NCBI GenBank assembly: GCA_963761615.1
Contig: CAVXGU010000003.1
Span: 1,550,001-1,614,000, forward strand
Direction of reading: 5' to 3'
DNA length: 64,000 bases
From: CAVXGU01 sp963761615
Lineage (GTDB): Bacteria; Acidobacteriota; Vicinamibacteria; Vicinamibacterales; CAVVIG01
Made by a program: the position numbers and the translations under genes
Notes under the pieces: generated by a model
Seen by the model: the letters and a program-made list of their open reading frames with translations, nothing else
The model's database searches: none
What the model was told of the DNA's origin: nothing
In this document: one piece after another, positions 27,043 to 37,600 of the stretch
Layout of the letters: each line of letters begins with the position of its first letter
How positions within the stretch are numbered: position 1 is the first letter of the stretch

Positions 27043-28665
27043 CTAAGGCAGCGCGAACGCGGTGTACGTCATGCCGGCGCCGACGGTGACGTACTGCCGG
27101 CCGGCCACGGTGAATGTCGTGGGCGCGGCGTAGATCGGCGCGCCGGTCTGGTACCGGTACAGGACCTGGCCGGTCGCGGCATCGACGGCCAGGAACGTGC
27201 CCTCGTTGTCGGCGCTGAAGACGAGACCGCTCGCCGTGGAGAGCACGCCGGCCCAACCGGCGCCGTCGTATTTGACCTCCCACTTGCGCTGCCCCGTCGA
27301 CGGATCGATCGCCCGCAGCGCGCCCCAGCTCTTGGGGTCGGTGCTGGGCCGCACGGTCCCGCCCATCGTGCGGTCGCCGACGTTGGCATCCGGCGTCGGG
27401 CGCTGAATGAAGGTCGCGCACGTCTCCCGCGCGCTGAGGAAGAACAGGCCGCGGGCGGCGTCGTACGACGGCGAATTGAAGTTCGTCCCGCCGTACCAGT
27501 CGGGACAGGTGACCGTGCCCTGTGGCGTCGGGTCGTGCCCGGGGACGACCTTCGGCCGGCCCGCGGCGTCGAAGCCCGCGATCCAGTTCGCGTTCACGAA
27601 CGGCGTGCCCGAGATGAAGGCGCCCGTGGCGCGGTCGAGTACGTAGAACACGCCGTTCCGGTTGGCCTGCATCACCACCTGGCGCGGCTGGCCGTTGATC
27701 GTCAGGTCCGCGAGCACCGGCACCTGGTTCGCGTCCCAGTCGTGCGTGTCGTGCGGCGTGAACTGGTAGTGCCACTTCAGCGCGCCGGTGTCGGCGTCGA
27801 GCGCGACGAGCGAGCCCGTGTAGAGGTTGTCGCCCGGGCGGTTCTCGCCGTCCCAGTCCGGGTTCGGGTTGCCCGTGCCCCAGTAGATCAGATTGAGGGC
27901 GGCGTCGTAGGTGCCGGTGACCCAGGTCGGGCCGCCGCCGCGCTCGAGCACGTCGGGCGGCCAGGTCTCGCTGCCCTTCTCACCGGGGCCGGGGATCGTC
28001 CAGAAGCGCCACACGCGGTGGCCGTCGGCCGGGTCGTAGGCGTCGATGAAGCCGCGGTTCGCGTACTCGCCGCCGGCCTCGCCGACGACGACCCGCCCCT
28101 TGACGATGAGCGGCGCCCCGGTGGAAGCGTAGCCGAGATGGTAGTCGGCCGTCTGGACGTCCCAGGCGACCGAGCCGTCCTTCCTGTTGAGGGCGACCAG
28201 GTGCGCGTCGAGCGTGCTCATGAAGAGCCGGTCGCCCAGCACCGCAAAGCCCCGGTTCACGAGGCCGCAGCACACCTTGAGGCCTTCGGGCAGCTTGTAC
28301 TGGTAGTGCCAGATCTGCCGGCCGGTCGCGGCGTCGATCGCCCAGGCGTGATTCTGCGGCCCGGTCAGGTAGAGGACGCCGTCGATGACGATGGGCGTCG
28401 CCTCGAAGTGGCCGGTCACGCCGGTCTGGAACGTCCACGCGGGCCTGAGCGTCGCCGCATTGGCCGGCGTGATCTGCGTCAGCGGACTGTGGCGCTGGCC
28501 GGTGTAGTCGCCCGAGTAGGTCAGCCAGCGGCCACCGTCGTGGAAGCCGGAGGCGACATCGCTTTCCGCAATCTGTTGCGCGTGCGGCCACGCGGCGGCC
28601 CCAAGCAGTAACGCCGCGCCGAATGCCGCCCCGACGAAAGCCCGCACGATCCTTGTGACCTGCAT
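27043..28665 (-). CDS. PQQ-dependent alcohol dehydrogenase, lanthanide-type signature
   Basis: A 540-residue protein: signal peptide 1-30, then an eight-bladed PQQ propeller with tryptophan-docking AxDAxTGxxxW repeats. The vicinal disulfide is C132-C133 (VCCG). The catalytic region reads HDTHDWD (305-311): Asp309, and a second Asp two residues later (Asp311). An acidic residue at that place marks lanthanide-dependent XoxF/PedH-type enzymes, while calcium enzymes carry Ala or Ser. No C-terminal cytochrome domain is present, so electrons would leave through a separate cytochrome. It lies 69 bases after the response-regulator gene on the same strand. Confidence 0.85.
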   Translation of the reverse strand: MQVTRIVRAFVGAAFGAALLLGAAAWPHAQQIAESDVASGFHDGGRWLTYSGDYTGQRHSPLTQITPANAATLRPAWTFQTGVTGHFEATPIVIDGVLYLTGPQNHAWAIDAATGRQIWHYQYKLPEGLKVCCGLVNRGFAVLGDRLFMSTLDAHLVALNRKDGSVAWDVQTADYHLGYASTGAPLIVKGRVVVGEAGGEYANRGFIDAYDPADGHRVWRFWTIPGPGEKGSETWPPDVLERGGGPTWVTGTYDAALNLIYWGTGNPNPDWDGENRPGDNLYTGSLVALDADTGALKWHYQFTPHDTHDWDANQVPVLADLTINGQPRQVVMQANRNGVFYVLDRATGAFISGTPFVNANWIAGFDAAGRPKVVPGHDPTPQGTVTCPDWYGGTNFNSPSYDAARGLFFLSARETCATFIQRPTPDANVGDRTMGGTVRPSTDPKSWGALRAIDPSTGQRKWEVKYDGAGWAGVLSTASGLVFSADNEGTFLAVDAATGQVLYRYQTGAPIYAAPTTFTVAGRQYVTVGAGMTYTAFALP

Positions 28666-28734
28666 GAGAAGTCTTCGCCTCCAATAAGGTGTGATGAGCG
28701 ATTGCGATCGGAGAACACGATCAGCGGACGGCGA

Positions 28735-29427
28735 TCACGGTCCGGGCTGATTGCTCAGCGCGAGACAGTAGCCGTCCCCGTGCACCGTGTGAATGAACCG
28801 CGGGTTGTGTGGGTTGTCCTCGATCTTCTTGCGGAGGCGCGCGATGGCGTGATCGACGGCCCGGGTCATCGTGGCGTCCTGATATCCCCAGATCGCCTGG
28901 AGCAGCTCGTCACGCGACACGACGCTGTTCGGCCGTTCGGCGAAGTACTGCAGGATCTCGAATTCGCGGTGGGTCAGCTCCAGTGGGCGGGCGCCCCGCC
29001 GGGCGCTCAGCCGGGTGAAGTCCACCGACACCGCGCCGAGGTCGAGCCCCTGCACGCGCGGGCGCGCCCGCCGCAGGACGGCGTCGATGCGGGCGAGCAG
29101 CTCTTCGAGGTCGAACGGCTTCGTGATGTAGTCGTCGGCCCCGAGTTGCAGGCCCAGCACCTTGTCGCGCTTCTGCTCCCTGGCCGTGAGCAGGATGATC
29201 GGCATCCGCCCCGAGTGGCGCCACGTCTTCGTCAATTCGAACCCGGACGTGCCCGGCAGGTTCACGTCCACGATCACGAGATCGGGCACGAACTGCTTCG
29301 CGACACCAAGGGCCTTCGCGCCGTCGGCCACGCTCTTGACCTCGTACCCTTCGAACGCGAGGTTGTCGGACAGGATCCGGGACAGCACCGGGTCGTCCTC
29401 GACGATGAGCACGCGCGTCTTCGTCAT
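28735..29427 (-). CDS. OmpR-family response regulator
   Basis: A 230-residue regulator. The receiver has IVEDD and phospho-acceptor Asp54 (VIVDVNLPG), with Lys in ITKPF. The OmpR/PhoB winged helix occupies about 130-225 (LTHREFEILQYF, RAVDHAIARLRKKIE, FIHTVHGDGYCL). Its start overlaps the kinase stop (ATGA), which fixes the pairing. The PQQ dehydrogenase just downstream is a plausible target or operon partner. Confidence 0.92.
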   Translation of the reverse strand: MTKTRVLIVEDDPVLSRILSDNLAFEGYEVKSVADGAKALGVAKQFVPDLVIVDVNLPGTSGFELTKTWRHSGRMPIILLTAREQKRDKVLGLQLGADDYITKPFDLEELLARIDAVLRRARPRVQGLDLGAVSVDFTRLSARRGARPLELTHREFEILQYFAERPNSVVSRDELLQAIWGYQDATMTRAVDHAIARLRKKIEDNPHNPRFIHTVHGDGYCLALSNQPGP

Positions 29428-31091
29428 GTGGCCTTGGGCAGCGTGACCGTCACGGTCGTGCCGACGTGCAGCGTGCTCTCGATGGACAACGTGCCGCCGT
29501 GGTCGCGCACGACACGGTCGACGATGGCGAGTCCGAGCCCGTTGCCGCCGCCGTCGCGCCCGTGCCAGAACCGCCGCTTCACGTTCTGCAGCTCGGTTGC
29601 CGGGATCCCAATCCCCTCGTCGGAAATCGAGAGCGTCACGCTCCCGTTGGTCTCCCGGGCCGCGATCGAGAGGTGGCGCCGCTCTCGCGAATAGCGGATG
29701 GCGTTGTCGATCAGGTTGTTCAATACGAGGCCGAGCGCGCGCGGGTCGGCCCGGACCGGTGCGACGTCTTCGGAGAGGTCCACGTCGACGTCGAACGACG
29801 CGTCCTTGAGGTTCAGGGCGAACTCCTGCAGGCTGCGCGTGACGATGGCCTCGAGGCACACGCTCTCGAAGGTGTAGACGTCGGCGACGTCGGTGACGCG
29901 GGCGTAGGCGAGCAGGTTGTCCACCAGGCGGGACAGCCGGCTCGATTCGCGGATGCCCATCTGCGCGTACTGCTGGGTCATCTCGAGGGTGCCGCGTTTC
30001 GACGCCATCGTCTCGCTGATCGCGCGCAGATTGGCGATCGGCGTCTTCAGCTCGTGGGTGACCGCCGACACGAAGTTCGATCGCATCTCGGCCAGCTGCG
30101 CGCTGGCCCGCGTGGCCCCGAACGCGAACACGACGCCGATCGTCAGCGTCAGGGCCATGACGGACGCCACCGCCAGCGTCCGGCGCGCGCCCTTCTCGGC
30201 GGCATCGAGGGTCGGATCGTGCTGCGCGGTCGCGACCGCGGTCCAGGACGCGATGTGCAGGTCGGACGGCGGGTCGATGGCGACGTCCATCGGGTCGAAG
30301 AACGCCACGGGAAAGTCCCGGTGGCCGCTGGGCGCATCGTCGCGGTTGAGCGCACGGGCCCCGGGCTGCACGACGGGCAGCCCGCGATCGTCGAGAACCA
30401 CGAACTGCACGCCGCCGTCGATCTGCGCGATCTGCGTCGCCAGTTCGTCGAAGTAGTTGCGCCGGGCCCAGTCCATGTTGACGAGGAAGCCGATGACGTC
30501 CTTGGGGTGCTCGCCGATCGGATCCGCATAGGACAGGAGCGCCACGACTTCGTAGCGCGAGCCGGCCAGGTCGATGTCGAAGATCGAGAACCGGCGGGCC
30601 TCCCAGGTGTCGTTGGCGACGCGGTCGATCAGGCGCTTGGCGATCGGGGGCTCGCGGTCGACCACGACGGGAAACGTCGGGCTCTGCTCTTCGGCCGGCA
30701 GCCACGACGGCCGTCGATCGGCCCGGGTGTAGAAGACGACGCCCTCGGGCGGCGAGTCGGCTTCCCAGTAGAAGAACGCCTCGGGATAGGGATACCGGGC
30801 GAAGGCGCTCGCCATCGGATGCAGCAGGTCGTCGTGCGCCGTCGGGGAGGCGAGCTGGGGCTCGATCGATGTGAGCACGTCGTGTTGCACGCTGCGCATG
30901 TCGCGCGACAGCGCCGAGACGAGCAGGTCGGCGGCCGACTCGGCCCGCCTGGACGCAACCAGCGCGGCGGCGTGCCTCCACTCGGCAACCGCGGAATAGC
31001 CGGTCGCCAGCAGCGCGGCGATCGATACGCCGATCGCGACGATCACGAGGACGTTCGTCCCGACGCCGCGGCGCGAGGTCAGCGCCTTCAT
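29424..31091 (-). CDS. sensor histidine kinase with large periplasmic domain
   Basis: A 555-residue kinase: TM1 about 13-35, a periplasmic sensor domain of about 270 residues (40-305), TM2 about 307-326, phospho-acceptor His346 (AVTHELKTPIANL), and HATPase with NNLIDNAIRYS and GGNGLGLAIV. ATG 31091 overlaps the TAXI protein stop. The sensor domain has no family I can name. The solute-binding protein made directly before it may load this domain with ligand (inference). Confidence 0.9.
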   Translation of the reverse strand: MKALTSRRGVGTNVLVIVAIGVSIAALLATGYSAVAEWRHAAALVASRRAESAADLLVSALSRDMRSVQHDVLTSIEPQLASPTAHDDLLHPMASAFARYPYPEAFFYWEADSPPEGVVFYTRADRRPSWLPAEEQSPTFPVVVDREPPIAKRLIDRVANDTWEARRFSIFDIDLAGSRYEVVALLSYADPIGEHPKDVIGFLVNMDWARRNYFDELATQIAQIDGGVQFVVLDDRGLPVVQPGARALNRDDAPSGHRDFPVAFFDPMDVAIDPPSDLHIASWTAVATAQHDPTLDAAEKGARRTLAVASVMALTLTIGVVFAFGATRASAQLAEMRSNFVSAVTHELKTPIANLRAISETMASKRGTLEMTQQYAQMGIRESSRLSRLVDNLLAYARVTDVADVYTFESVCLEAIVTRSLQEFALNLKDASFDVDVDLSEDVAPVRADPRALGLVLNNLIDNAIRYSRERRHLSIAARETNGSVTLSISDEGIGIPATELQNVKRRFWHGRDGGGNGLGLAIVDRVVRDHGGTLSIESTLHVGTTVTVTLPKAT

Positions 31092-32053
31092 CGGAGCAGC
31101 TCCCGCTCCCGAAAGTACTGGGCGGCCCCCGGGTGCAGGGGAATCGGCGTGGCGGGCTCTTCGTCGGGACTCAGGAAGCGGAGCGTCGCCTCGACACGTG
31201 ACAGCTGCGGATACGCGTTCAACAACGTCGCCGTGAGCCTCTGGACGACCGACGGGTCCAGGTCGCTCCGGCACAGCACGACCAGGTTGATCCCGATGGT
31301 GCGCACGATGTGGTTCTGCCCGGGGAACACGGCCCGCGGAATCGTCGTCCGGCGGACGAACGGGTGATCCTGGAGAATCTGCTCGACGACGGGGCCGTCG
31401 ATCGGGATGAGGTGTGCGCCCGCGTGCACCACCTCGTGCAGCGCGTCGTCAGGATAGGTGTAGCCGGGCAGGAAGATGGCGTCGACGGAGCCGTTGGCCA
31501 GTTCGGCCGCGGCGTCGGCACGGCTCTGGAACGCCTTGACCGTGACCGACTGGAGCCCGAGGGCCTGCAGGACGAGCATGCTGAGGGTGCCGCCGGATCC
31601 ACCTTGCACGAAGGACACGCCGACCGTGTGCCCCCGCAGGTCCGTCAGCCGATCGATGCCAGTCCCGGCGCGAGCGATCAGGAACTGGGAGAGGGGCTGC
31701 ATGAGCAGGACCGCCCGCAGGTGACTCTGGACCGGCAACGAGGTGTCGTGGACCTTTCCCCAGTACGCGGCGTACGCGACGTCGGCGAGCGACAAGCCGA
31801 GATCCACGGACCCGTCCTCGATGCCCGCGATGACCGCGTCCGACCCGGGCGCGGTCTGGGCCCGGACGTCGAGGTCGGGCAGACGCCGTTGGAACGCCGC
31901 CGTCAGCGGCTGGCTGAAGGGGCCGAAAGCGGTCGCGACGCGAAGGACGGGGCGCGGCGGCGCGGAGCTGGCCCTGCCGGTGCAGGACCAGACGGCCGCA
32001 ATGACGGCGGCCGCGCCCGCGCACGCCCAGACGACGCGAGGGAACCTGTGCAT
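31088..32053 (-). CDS. TAXI-family (TRAP-type) solute-binding protein
   Basis: A 321-residue exported protein: signal peptide or lipobox-like start (VWSC, Cys23), then a type II binding-protein fold with SVDLGLSLADVAYAAYWG, RGHTVGVSFVQGGSGGTLSMLVL and VDAIFLPGYTYPDDAL. These TAXI proteins normally serve TRAP permeases for carboxylates, but no permease gene is nearby. It overlaps the histidine kinase gene instead, and its start follows the CRTAC1 stop by 5 bases. I infer a periplasmic ligand sensor feeding the two-component system. Confidence 0.85.
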   Translation of the reverse strand: MHRFPRVVWACAGAAAVIAAVWSCTGRASSAPPRPVLRVATAFGPFSQPLTAAFQRRLPDLDVRAQTAPGSDAVIAGIEDGSVDLGLSLADVAYAAYWGKVHDTSLPVQSHLRAVLLMQPLSQFLIARAGTGIDRLTDLRGHTVGVSFVQGGSGGTLSMLVLQALGLQSVTVKAFQSRADAAAELANGSVDAIFLPGYTYPDDALHEVVHAGAHLIPIDGPVVEQILQDHPFVRRTTIPRAVFPGQNHIVRTIGINLVVLCRSDLDPSVVQRLTATLLNAYPQLSRVEATLRFLSPDEEPATPIPLHPGAAQYFRERELLR

Positions 32054-32058
32054 CGACA

Positions 32059-34296
32059 CTAGCGGCCCAATGCCAACGTCTTGAGTGTGACGGTCGAGTA
32101 CGCGTGGTCGCCTTCGACGATCTGGATCGTCTGGTCGACCGGAACGTTGTCGAATCGTTGCGTCAGACCCGTGGTGGGCCAGTCGATCTCCAGCGTCTCG
32201 ATGCGGGCGGCCTTGCCCAGGCCGATTGTCTGCCGCAGGGGATTGCCGCCGAAGCTCCCGCCGCTGTTCACCCACTTGTAGATCGATCGCCGCACGCCGT
32301 TGTCGACCACCTCGGCGCGGATTCTCGCTCCGATCGCCGATCGATTCGACTTGATCCCCACCAGCTTGATCGTGATCCAGTGGTTGCCGAACCCCGGATT
32401 CTCGTAGAGCGCGTTGGTGAACTGGTCGACCGGATACGCGCCGCCCATTTCTTCGAAAACGTCCTGGTCGCCGTCGTTGTCGAGATCGGCGAACGCGACC
32501 GCGTGGCCCTTCTGCAGGTGCGCGAAGCCGCCCGAATAGCTGACGTCGGTGAAGCCCCGTCCCTGGCGGTTCAGGTACATCACGTTGGGCATGATGTTCT
32601 GGAGGGCTGGTGAGCCCGTGCCCAGGTAGAAATCGGGGTAGCCGTCGTTGTCCAGATCTCCGAAATTCGATCCCATCGGGGAATTCGGATGGGTGAGGCC
32701 CTCCTGCTGGGCGACCTCGTCGAAGCCGCCGTGGCCGTTGCCGTGATAGAGATGCGCCAGCTCGGCCTTGCGATCGAGGCCCAGGGCGTCGGCGGCCAGA
32801 TCGTCGATGTTGACGTGATAGGCGCCGACGTACAGGTCGAGGATGCCGTCATTGTCGAAGTCCCAGAACCAGCAGGGAAAGCTGTCGATCGGGTACTGCA
32901 CGCCCAGGCGGACCGCGACGTCGGTGAAGGTGCCGTCGTGGTTGTTGTGAAAGAGGCTGTTGAGGCCGCCGAGGTTCGACACGTAGAGGTCCGGCCAGCC
33001 GTCGCCGTCGTAGTCGCCCCAGGCGACCCCCTTGGCGAAGTCGACGTTCTGCACCCCGGCCTTGGCGGCGACATCGGTGAACGTGCCGTCACCGTTGTTG
33101 TGGAAGAGCTGGCTCGGCGCGCGCAGATCCGGGGTGGATTCGTTCCCGACGTAGAGATCCAGATAGCCGTCGTTGTCGTAGTCGGCCCACGCCGCGGTCT
33201 GCGTCGGATAGTTGACCGCGGCCAAGCCCGCCTCGAACGTCACATCGGTGAACGTGCCGTCGCCGTTGTTGCGGAGCAGCGAGTTCGGCTGCCGCCCGTT
33301 CGCGCCGAGCCACGCGCCGCGCAGCACGAGGATATCCACGTTGCCGTCGTTGTTGTAGTCGGCCTGCACCATGTTGAGGCCCCCGTAGAGCCCCTGGAGC
33401 CCGGCTTCGACGGTCCGGTCGGTGAATGTCCCGTCGCCGTTGTTCCGGAAGAAATGCATCTGGCCCTTCGGGTCCCAGTTGGACGTGACGATGTCCAGAT
33501 ATCCGTCGTTGTCGAAGTCGTCGACGATGGCGCCGCCGGCGTTGTTCATCGTGTTGAGGCCGAGACGGGACGCGATGTTCGTGAAGTGCGGAATCGTCTG
33601 CGCCGACTCGAACGTCTTGGGCGGAATCAGGTACTCCGCAGGCACGCCGTCCGGATACGTGCCGACCGTCATGTTGGCGATGTTCAGCAGCCACTCGAGC
33701 GCCAGTTTGACCGACGGATCGGGACCGGCGCGGAGGGCCTCGGTGAAGGTCGCGATGGCCCGGCGCGAGGGATCCTGCCGCACGTGAATCGCCCCGCCGC
33801 GCAGCGGCAGGATGCAGCTCGTGGCCGAGTCGTTGAGCATGCAGTTCTCGGTCTCGCCCTGGCGCAAGTACGCCATGCCCAGCCGGAAGAGGCCGGACGT
33901 GATCCACGGCGCGAGCTGCGCGGCGTCGCCGGCGCCCGCCACCAGACGGCGCGCCGCGAGGAAGTCCGCGATCGCCGCGTCGGTCTGTCCCAGTTGCAGC
34001 TCCGCCTGGCCCAAATCGATGTGCGCGCTCCATCGGTCAGCCGCCGGCGCATCGGCCGGCAGGGCGGCGAGCCGGGCGCGGTCGCGTCGCGCCTCGGCGT
34101 CCCCCAGATAGGGATTCGTGTCCGGCGACTCGTCCGCGATCTGCTGGAGCACCGCCAGCATTCTGCGGTGGCCGGCGGGCTGGACGGGTCCGCGCTTCGA
34201 CGATCGGGCCAGGAGCGCAGCGCGCCCGACCGGGGCCGCGATGCAGACGGCCGCCAGCGCGATGAGACGGAACCGACCGCCGACCCCTGAACCCAC
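32059..34296 (-). CDS. FG-GAP/VCBS repeat protein with C-terminal ASPIC/UnbV domain (CRTAC1-like)
   Basis: A 745-residue protein. A GTG start and a hydrophobic N-terminus are followed by TPR-like helices (45-200), then about six FG-GAP repeats with calcium-loop motifs (DDFDNDGYLD, DYNNDGNVD, DYDNDGYLD, DYDGDGWPD, DFDNDGILD, DLDNDGDQD), and the ASPIC/UnbV domain (NRSAIGARI, VNSGGSFGGNPLRQTIGLG). Likely an extracytoplasmic beta-propeller that binds Ca2+ and a partner or polymer. The TAXI gene follows 5 bases downstream, so it likely heads the operon ending in the PQQ dehydrogenase. Confidence 0.88.
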   Translation of the reverse strand: MGSGVGGRFRLIALAAVCIAAPVGRAALLARSSKRGPVQPAGHRRMLAVLQQIADESPDTNPYLGDAEARRDRARLAALPADAPAADRWSAHIDLGQAELQLGQTDAAIADFLAARRLVAGAGDAAQLAPWITSGLFRLGMAYLRQGETENCMLNDSATSCILPLRGGAIHVRQDPSRRAIATFTEALRAGPDPSVKLALEWLLNIANMTVGTYPDGVPAEYLIPPKTFESAQTIPHFTNIASRLGLNTMNNAGGAIVDDFDNDGYLDIVTSNWDPKGQMHFFRNNGDGTFTDRTVEAGLQGLYGGLNMVQADYNNDGNVDILVLRGAWLGANGRQPNSLLRNNGDGTFTDVTFEAGLAAVNYPTQTAAWADYDNDGYLDLYVGNESTPDLRAPSQLFHNNGDGTFTDVAAKAGVQNVDFAKGVAWGDYDGDGWPDLYVSNLGGLNSLFHNNHDGTFTDVAVRLGVQYPIDSFPCWFWDFDNDGILDLYVGAYHVNIDDLAADALGLDRKAELAHLYHGNGHGGFDEVAQQEGLTHPNSPMGSNFGDLDNDGYPDFYLGTGSPALQNIMPNVMYLNRQGRGFTDVSYSGGFAHLQKGHAVAFADLDNDGDQDVFEEMGGAYPVDQFTNALYENPGFGNHWITIKLVGIKSNRSAIGARIRAEVVDNGVRRSIYKWVNSGGSFGGNPLRQTIGLGKAARIETLEIDWPTTGLTQRFDNVPVDQTIQIVEGDHAYSTVTLKTLALGR

Positions 34297-34630
34297 GTGT
34301 CTCCCGGTGAAGAAACCGCGTTCGCGGCGCGGTAAGAAACCGTCTCAGGCTGTGCGGATCGGGCGCATCTTATCCTCAACGGGTTCTTTGTCAACCGTGC
34401 GCCCCCCTCGGCGCGGCGTCCGCGATCACGCGACTTTCACGCGCCGCACCGGGTGTCCGGCGAATCCAATTGCGCCAGAAACGATGCCCACGCGACAACT
34501 TGAGACAAAACTGTATTAGCTCAAAGGATCCCGGACGAGTAGAGTGCCTTTCCAATTCGCATCTAGCACATTTGTGTTAGGTGCGCGTCGAACTGCAGAG
34601 TCCGCAGTGCTCTATCTGACAGGGGGGACC
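34297..34630. other. intergenic region between divergent CRTAC1 and Oar-like genes
   Basis: 334 bases without a credible gene. It contains the GCGACAACTTG motif at 34492 and a local AT-rich stretch (about 34498-34520 and 34550-34575) that could hold the promoter for the receptor. An open frame from GTG 34544 merely extends the receptor upstream and has no ribosome site. Confidence 0.5.
34491..34507. promoter_or_regulatory. degenerate RegA-type motif before Oar-like receptor
   Basis: CGCGACA-ACT-TGAGACA: left half GCGAC intact, right half GAGAC in place of GNCGC. It shares GCGACAACTTG with 14061 and GACAACTTGAG with 54215. It lies about 125 bases before the receptor start. Confidence 0.4.
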
Positions 34631-37600
34631 GTGGAGCGAACGGTGTTCAGATGGTCGCGGCGATGCATCGTGTGGACGGTTCTTGGAATCGCCCTGGCCG
34701 GAGTCTTGGCTCTCGCGCCGGCGGCGCGCGCGCAACAGGCATCCGGCATCGCGGGCGTCGTCCACGACGTCTCGGGTGGCGTCCTGCCGGGCGTGACGGT
34801 CGAAGCGGCCAGCCCGGCCCTGATCGAGAAGACGAGAACGGTCGTGACGGACGGGCAGGGGCGCTACAACATCGTGGACTTGCGCCCGGGCACGTACACG
34901 GTGACGTTCACCCTCGAGGGCTTCTCGTCGGTCACTCAACCGGGCCTCGTCCTCACGGCAGGCTTCACGGCCAACATCAGTCCGGTGCTGAAGGTCGGCA
35001 ACGTCAGCGAGAACATCACGGTGGCGGCCCAGGCGCCGGTGGTCGACACGCAGAACATGCGGCAACAGAAGACGCTGAACGTCAACGACATCGAGTCGCT
35101 GCCGGTCGGGAACTTCGGGCTGCAGACGCTCGCGACCATGACGGCGGGCTTCGGTGCCACGGTCGCGGATGTCGGGGGCACCAAGGATACGTGGTCGGCT
35201 CAGGGGTCCTACACGTTCTACCACGGCAAGATCGGCACGCGCGCCTCCTTCGATGGCTTTCGCGCGCAGTACCTCATCGGTGCCGCGAACGGCCAGGGCT
35301 ACATCACGAACACCGACACCATCCAGGAAACGCAGCTCGAGCTCACCGGCATGGGTGCCGAGTCCGGCTCTGGCAGCACGACGGTGAACGCCATCCCGAA
35401 GGATGGCGGCAACCTGTTCGTCGGGAACGTCAACGGCAAGTTCTCGAACAGCGGGATGCAGGGCACGAATCTCGGCAGTCTCGCCTCGTATGGCCTGACG
35501 CCGGGGCAGGTCCAGCGCATCTACCGGGCGTCGGGGTCACTCGGCGGTCCGATCAAGGTGGACACCCTCTGGTTCTTCGGGGCCGTCGGCCGGTGGGGCA
35601 CTCGCACGAGCCAGCCTGGCGCCTTCTTCAATCCGCTGCAGGGGCAGTCCGGTGTGCCCGGCACGCCGACGCTGTTCTACCCCGGCCAGCCCGGCTCGCC
35701 CTACGCGAACACGCCCCATGGACCGACGCCGGCAGACAACTTCGACTGGAACCGCTCGCATTCCATCCGCCTGACGTGGCAGGCGAATCCCAAGAACCGG
35801 TTCGCGTTCTACGGCGACCTGCAGAAGAACTGCCGCTGCACGAGCGGCTTCACCGGTGCGAACGCCATCGAGTCGCAGTCGGGGTGGGACTGGTGGCCGT
35901 CCGGCCTCGTCGAGGGCACGTGGACCGCGCCGCTGACCAACCGGCTGCTCCTCGAGGCCGGTGCCGAGTGGCACGTCGCGAACTGGATCAACTACACGCA
36001 GCCCGACGTCAGCCGCGACGACCGGTCGATTCTCGAACAGGCGACCAACTACCGCTACGGTGCGCCAAACACCTACACGGCGCCGATCGCCCGAACCGGT
36101 GAAGGGGCGCAGCGCCTCACCCTGTCGTACGTGACGGGCACGCACAACATCAAGGTCGGTATCACCGACGACGAAGCGTTCAACGACCAGTCGACGAGCC
36201 GCAACAGCCCGGACGGCCTGAACTACGACTTCCTGAACGGCAAGCCCGTGGCGCTCGAGTACTACGCCCAGCCGTGGTTCCGGCAGTCCCGGATCAGCCC
36301 CGAGATTGGTGTCTTCGGACAGGATGCCTGGACGATCAAGCGGCTCACGCTGAACCTCGGGCTGCGCCTCGACCACGAAGTCGGCGGATTCCCTGCCGAG
36401 GATGTGCCTGCCGGTCTTTACGTGCCGGCGCGTCATGTCGACGCCCTCAGCGGCGTGCCGGACTGGACGGACATCAACCCGAGGGTCGGCGCCGTCTACG
36501 ACATCTTCGGCAATGGTCGCACCGCCCTCAAGGTTTCGATGGGCCGCTACAACGACCTGAGCCGCGGCGATCTCACCGAGCGGTTCAATCCGCTCACATC
36601 GTCGATCAATTCCGCCAAGCGCAACTGGAACGACGCCAACGGTAATTACATTCCAGACTGCGACTTGGCGAACCTGTCGGCGAACGGCGAGTGCGGAGCA
36701 ATCTCGAACGTGTTCTTCGGGAAGTACGTCACGAGCGCCGTGACGTTCTCCGATTCCGTCACCAAGAAGAACCGGCCCTATCTCTGGGACTTCGAGACGG
36801 AACTGCAGACGCAGCTCACGCAGGGCCTGTCCGCTGGCGTCGGGTTCAACCGCAACTGGGACGGGTCTTTCGAGGCCATCGACAACCAGGCGGTGACGCC
36901 GTCGGATTACGACCCGTTCTGCGTCACCGTTCCGGCCGATTCGCGCCTGCCGGGCGGCGGCGGAAACCAGCTCTGTGGTTTCTATGATGTGACGCCCGCC
37001 CTGTACGGCAAGGGCACGTATCTCGACACCAACAGCCGGACGTACGGGAAGCGCCAGCGCTACTGGAACGGCTTCACGTTCAGCCTCGACGGCCGCCTGC
37101 CCTTGCACTCCACTGTGGGCGGGAGCTTCGACATCGGCGAGCAGGTGGTGAACCAGTGCTTCACCGTCGACGCGCCGAACGACGGCGGCCTCCTCAGCAG
37201 CAGCGGGGGCGTCGGTAACCCGTACGGGAACCCGTTCTGCAACCAGGTGACCCCGTGGAGTCACCTGGCGGACTTCAGAATTCACGGGACCCTTCCGCTG
37301 CCGCATGGCCTGAGCGTCAGCGCCATCTACCGGAACCAGCCAGGGGCGACGATTGCGCCGACCTACACGTTCTCGCGGAGTCAGGTGACCTTCACAGACG
37401 GGCGAACCGCCCCGCTGAACGCGTCGACGGCGACGCTCCCGATCGCGAATCCGACCCAGCTGATCGCGCCGCGCTTCACGGAGCTGGATCTGTCCTTCGC
37501 GAAGACGTTCCAGGCTGGCTGGTCGAAGGTGCGAGCGGGTCTGGATCTGTTCAACGCGCTGAACTCCAATTCAGTCGAGACGCTGAACTCGACCTTTGGC

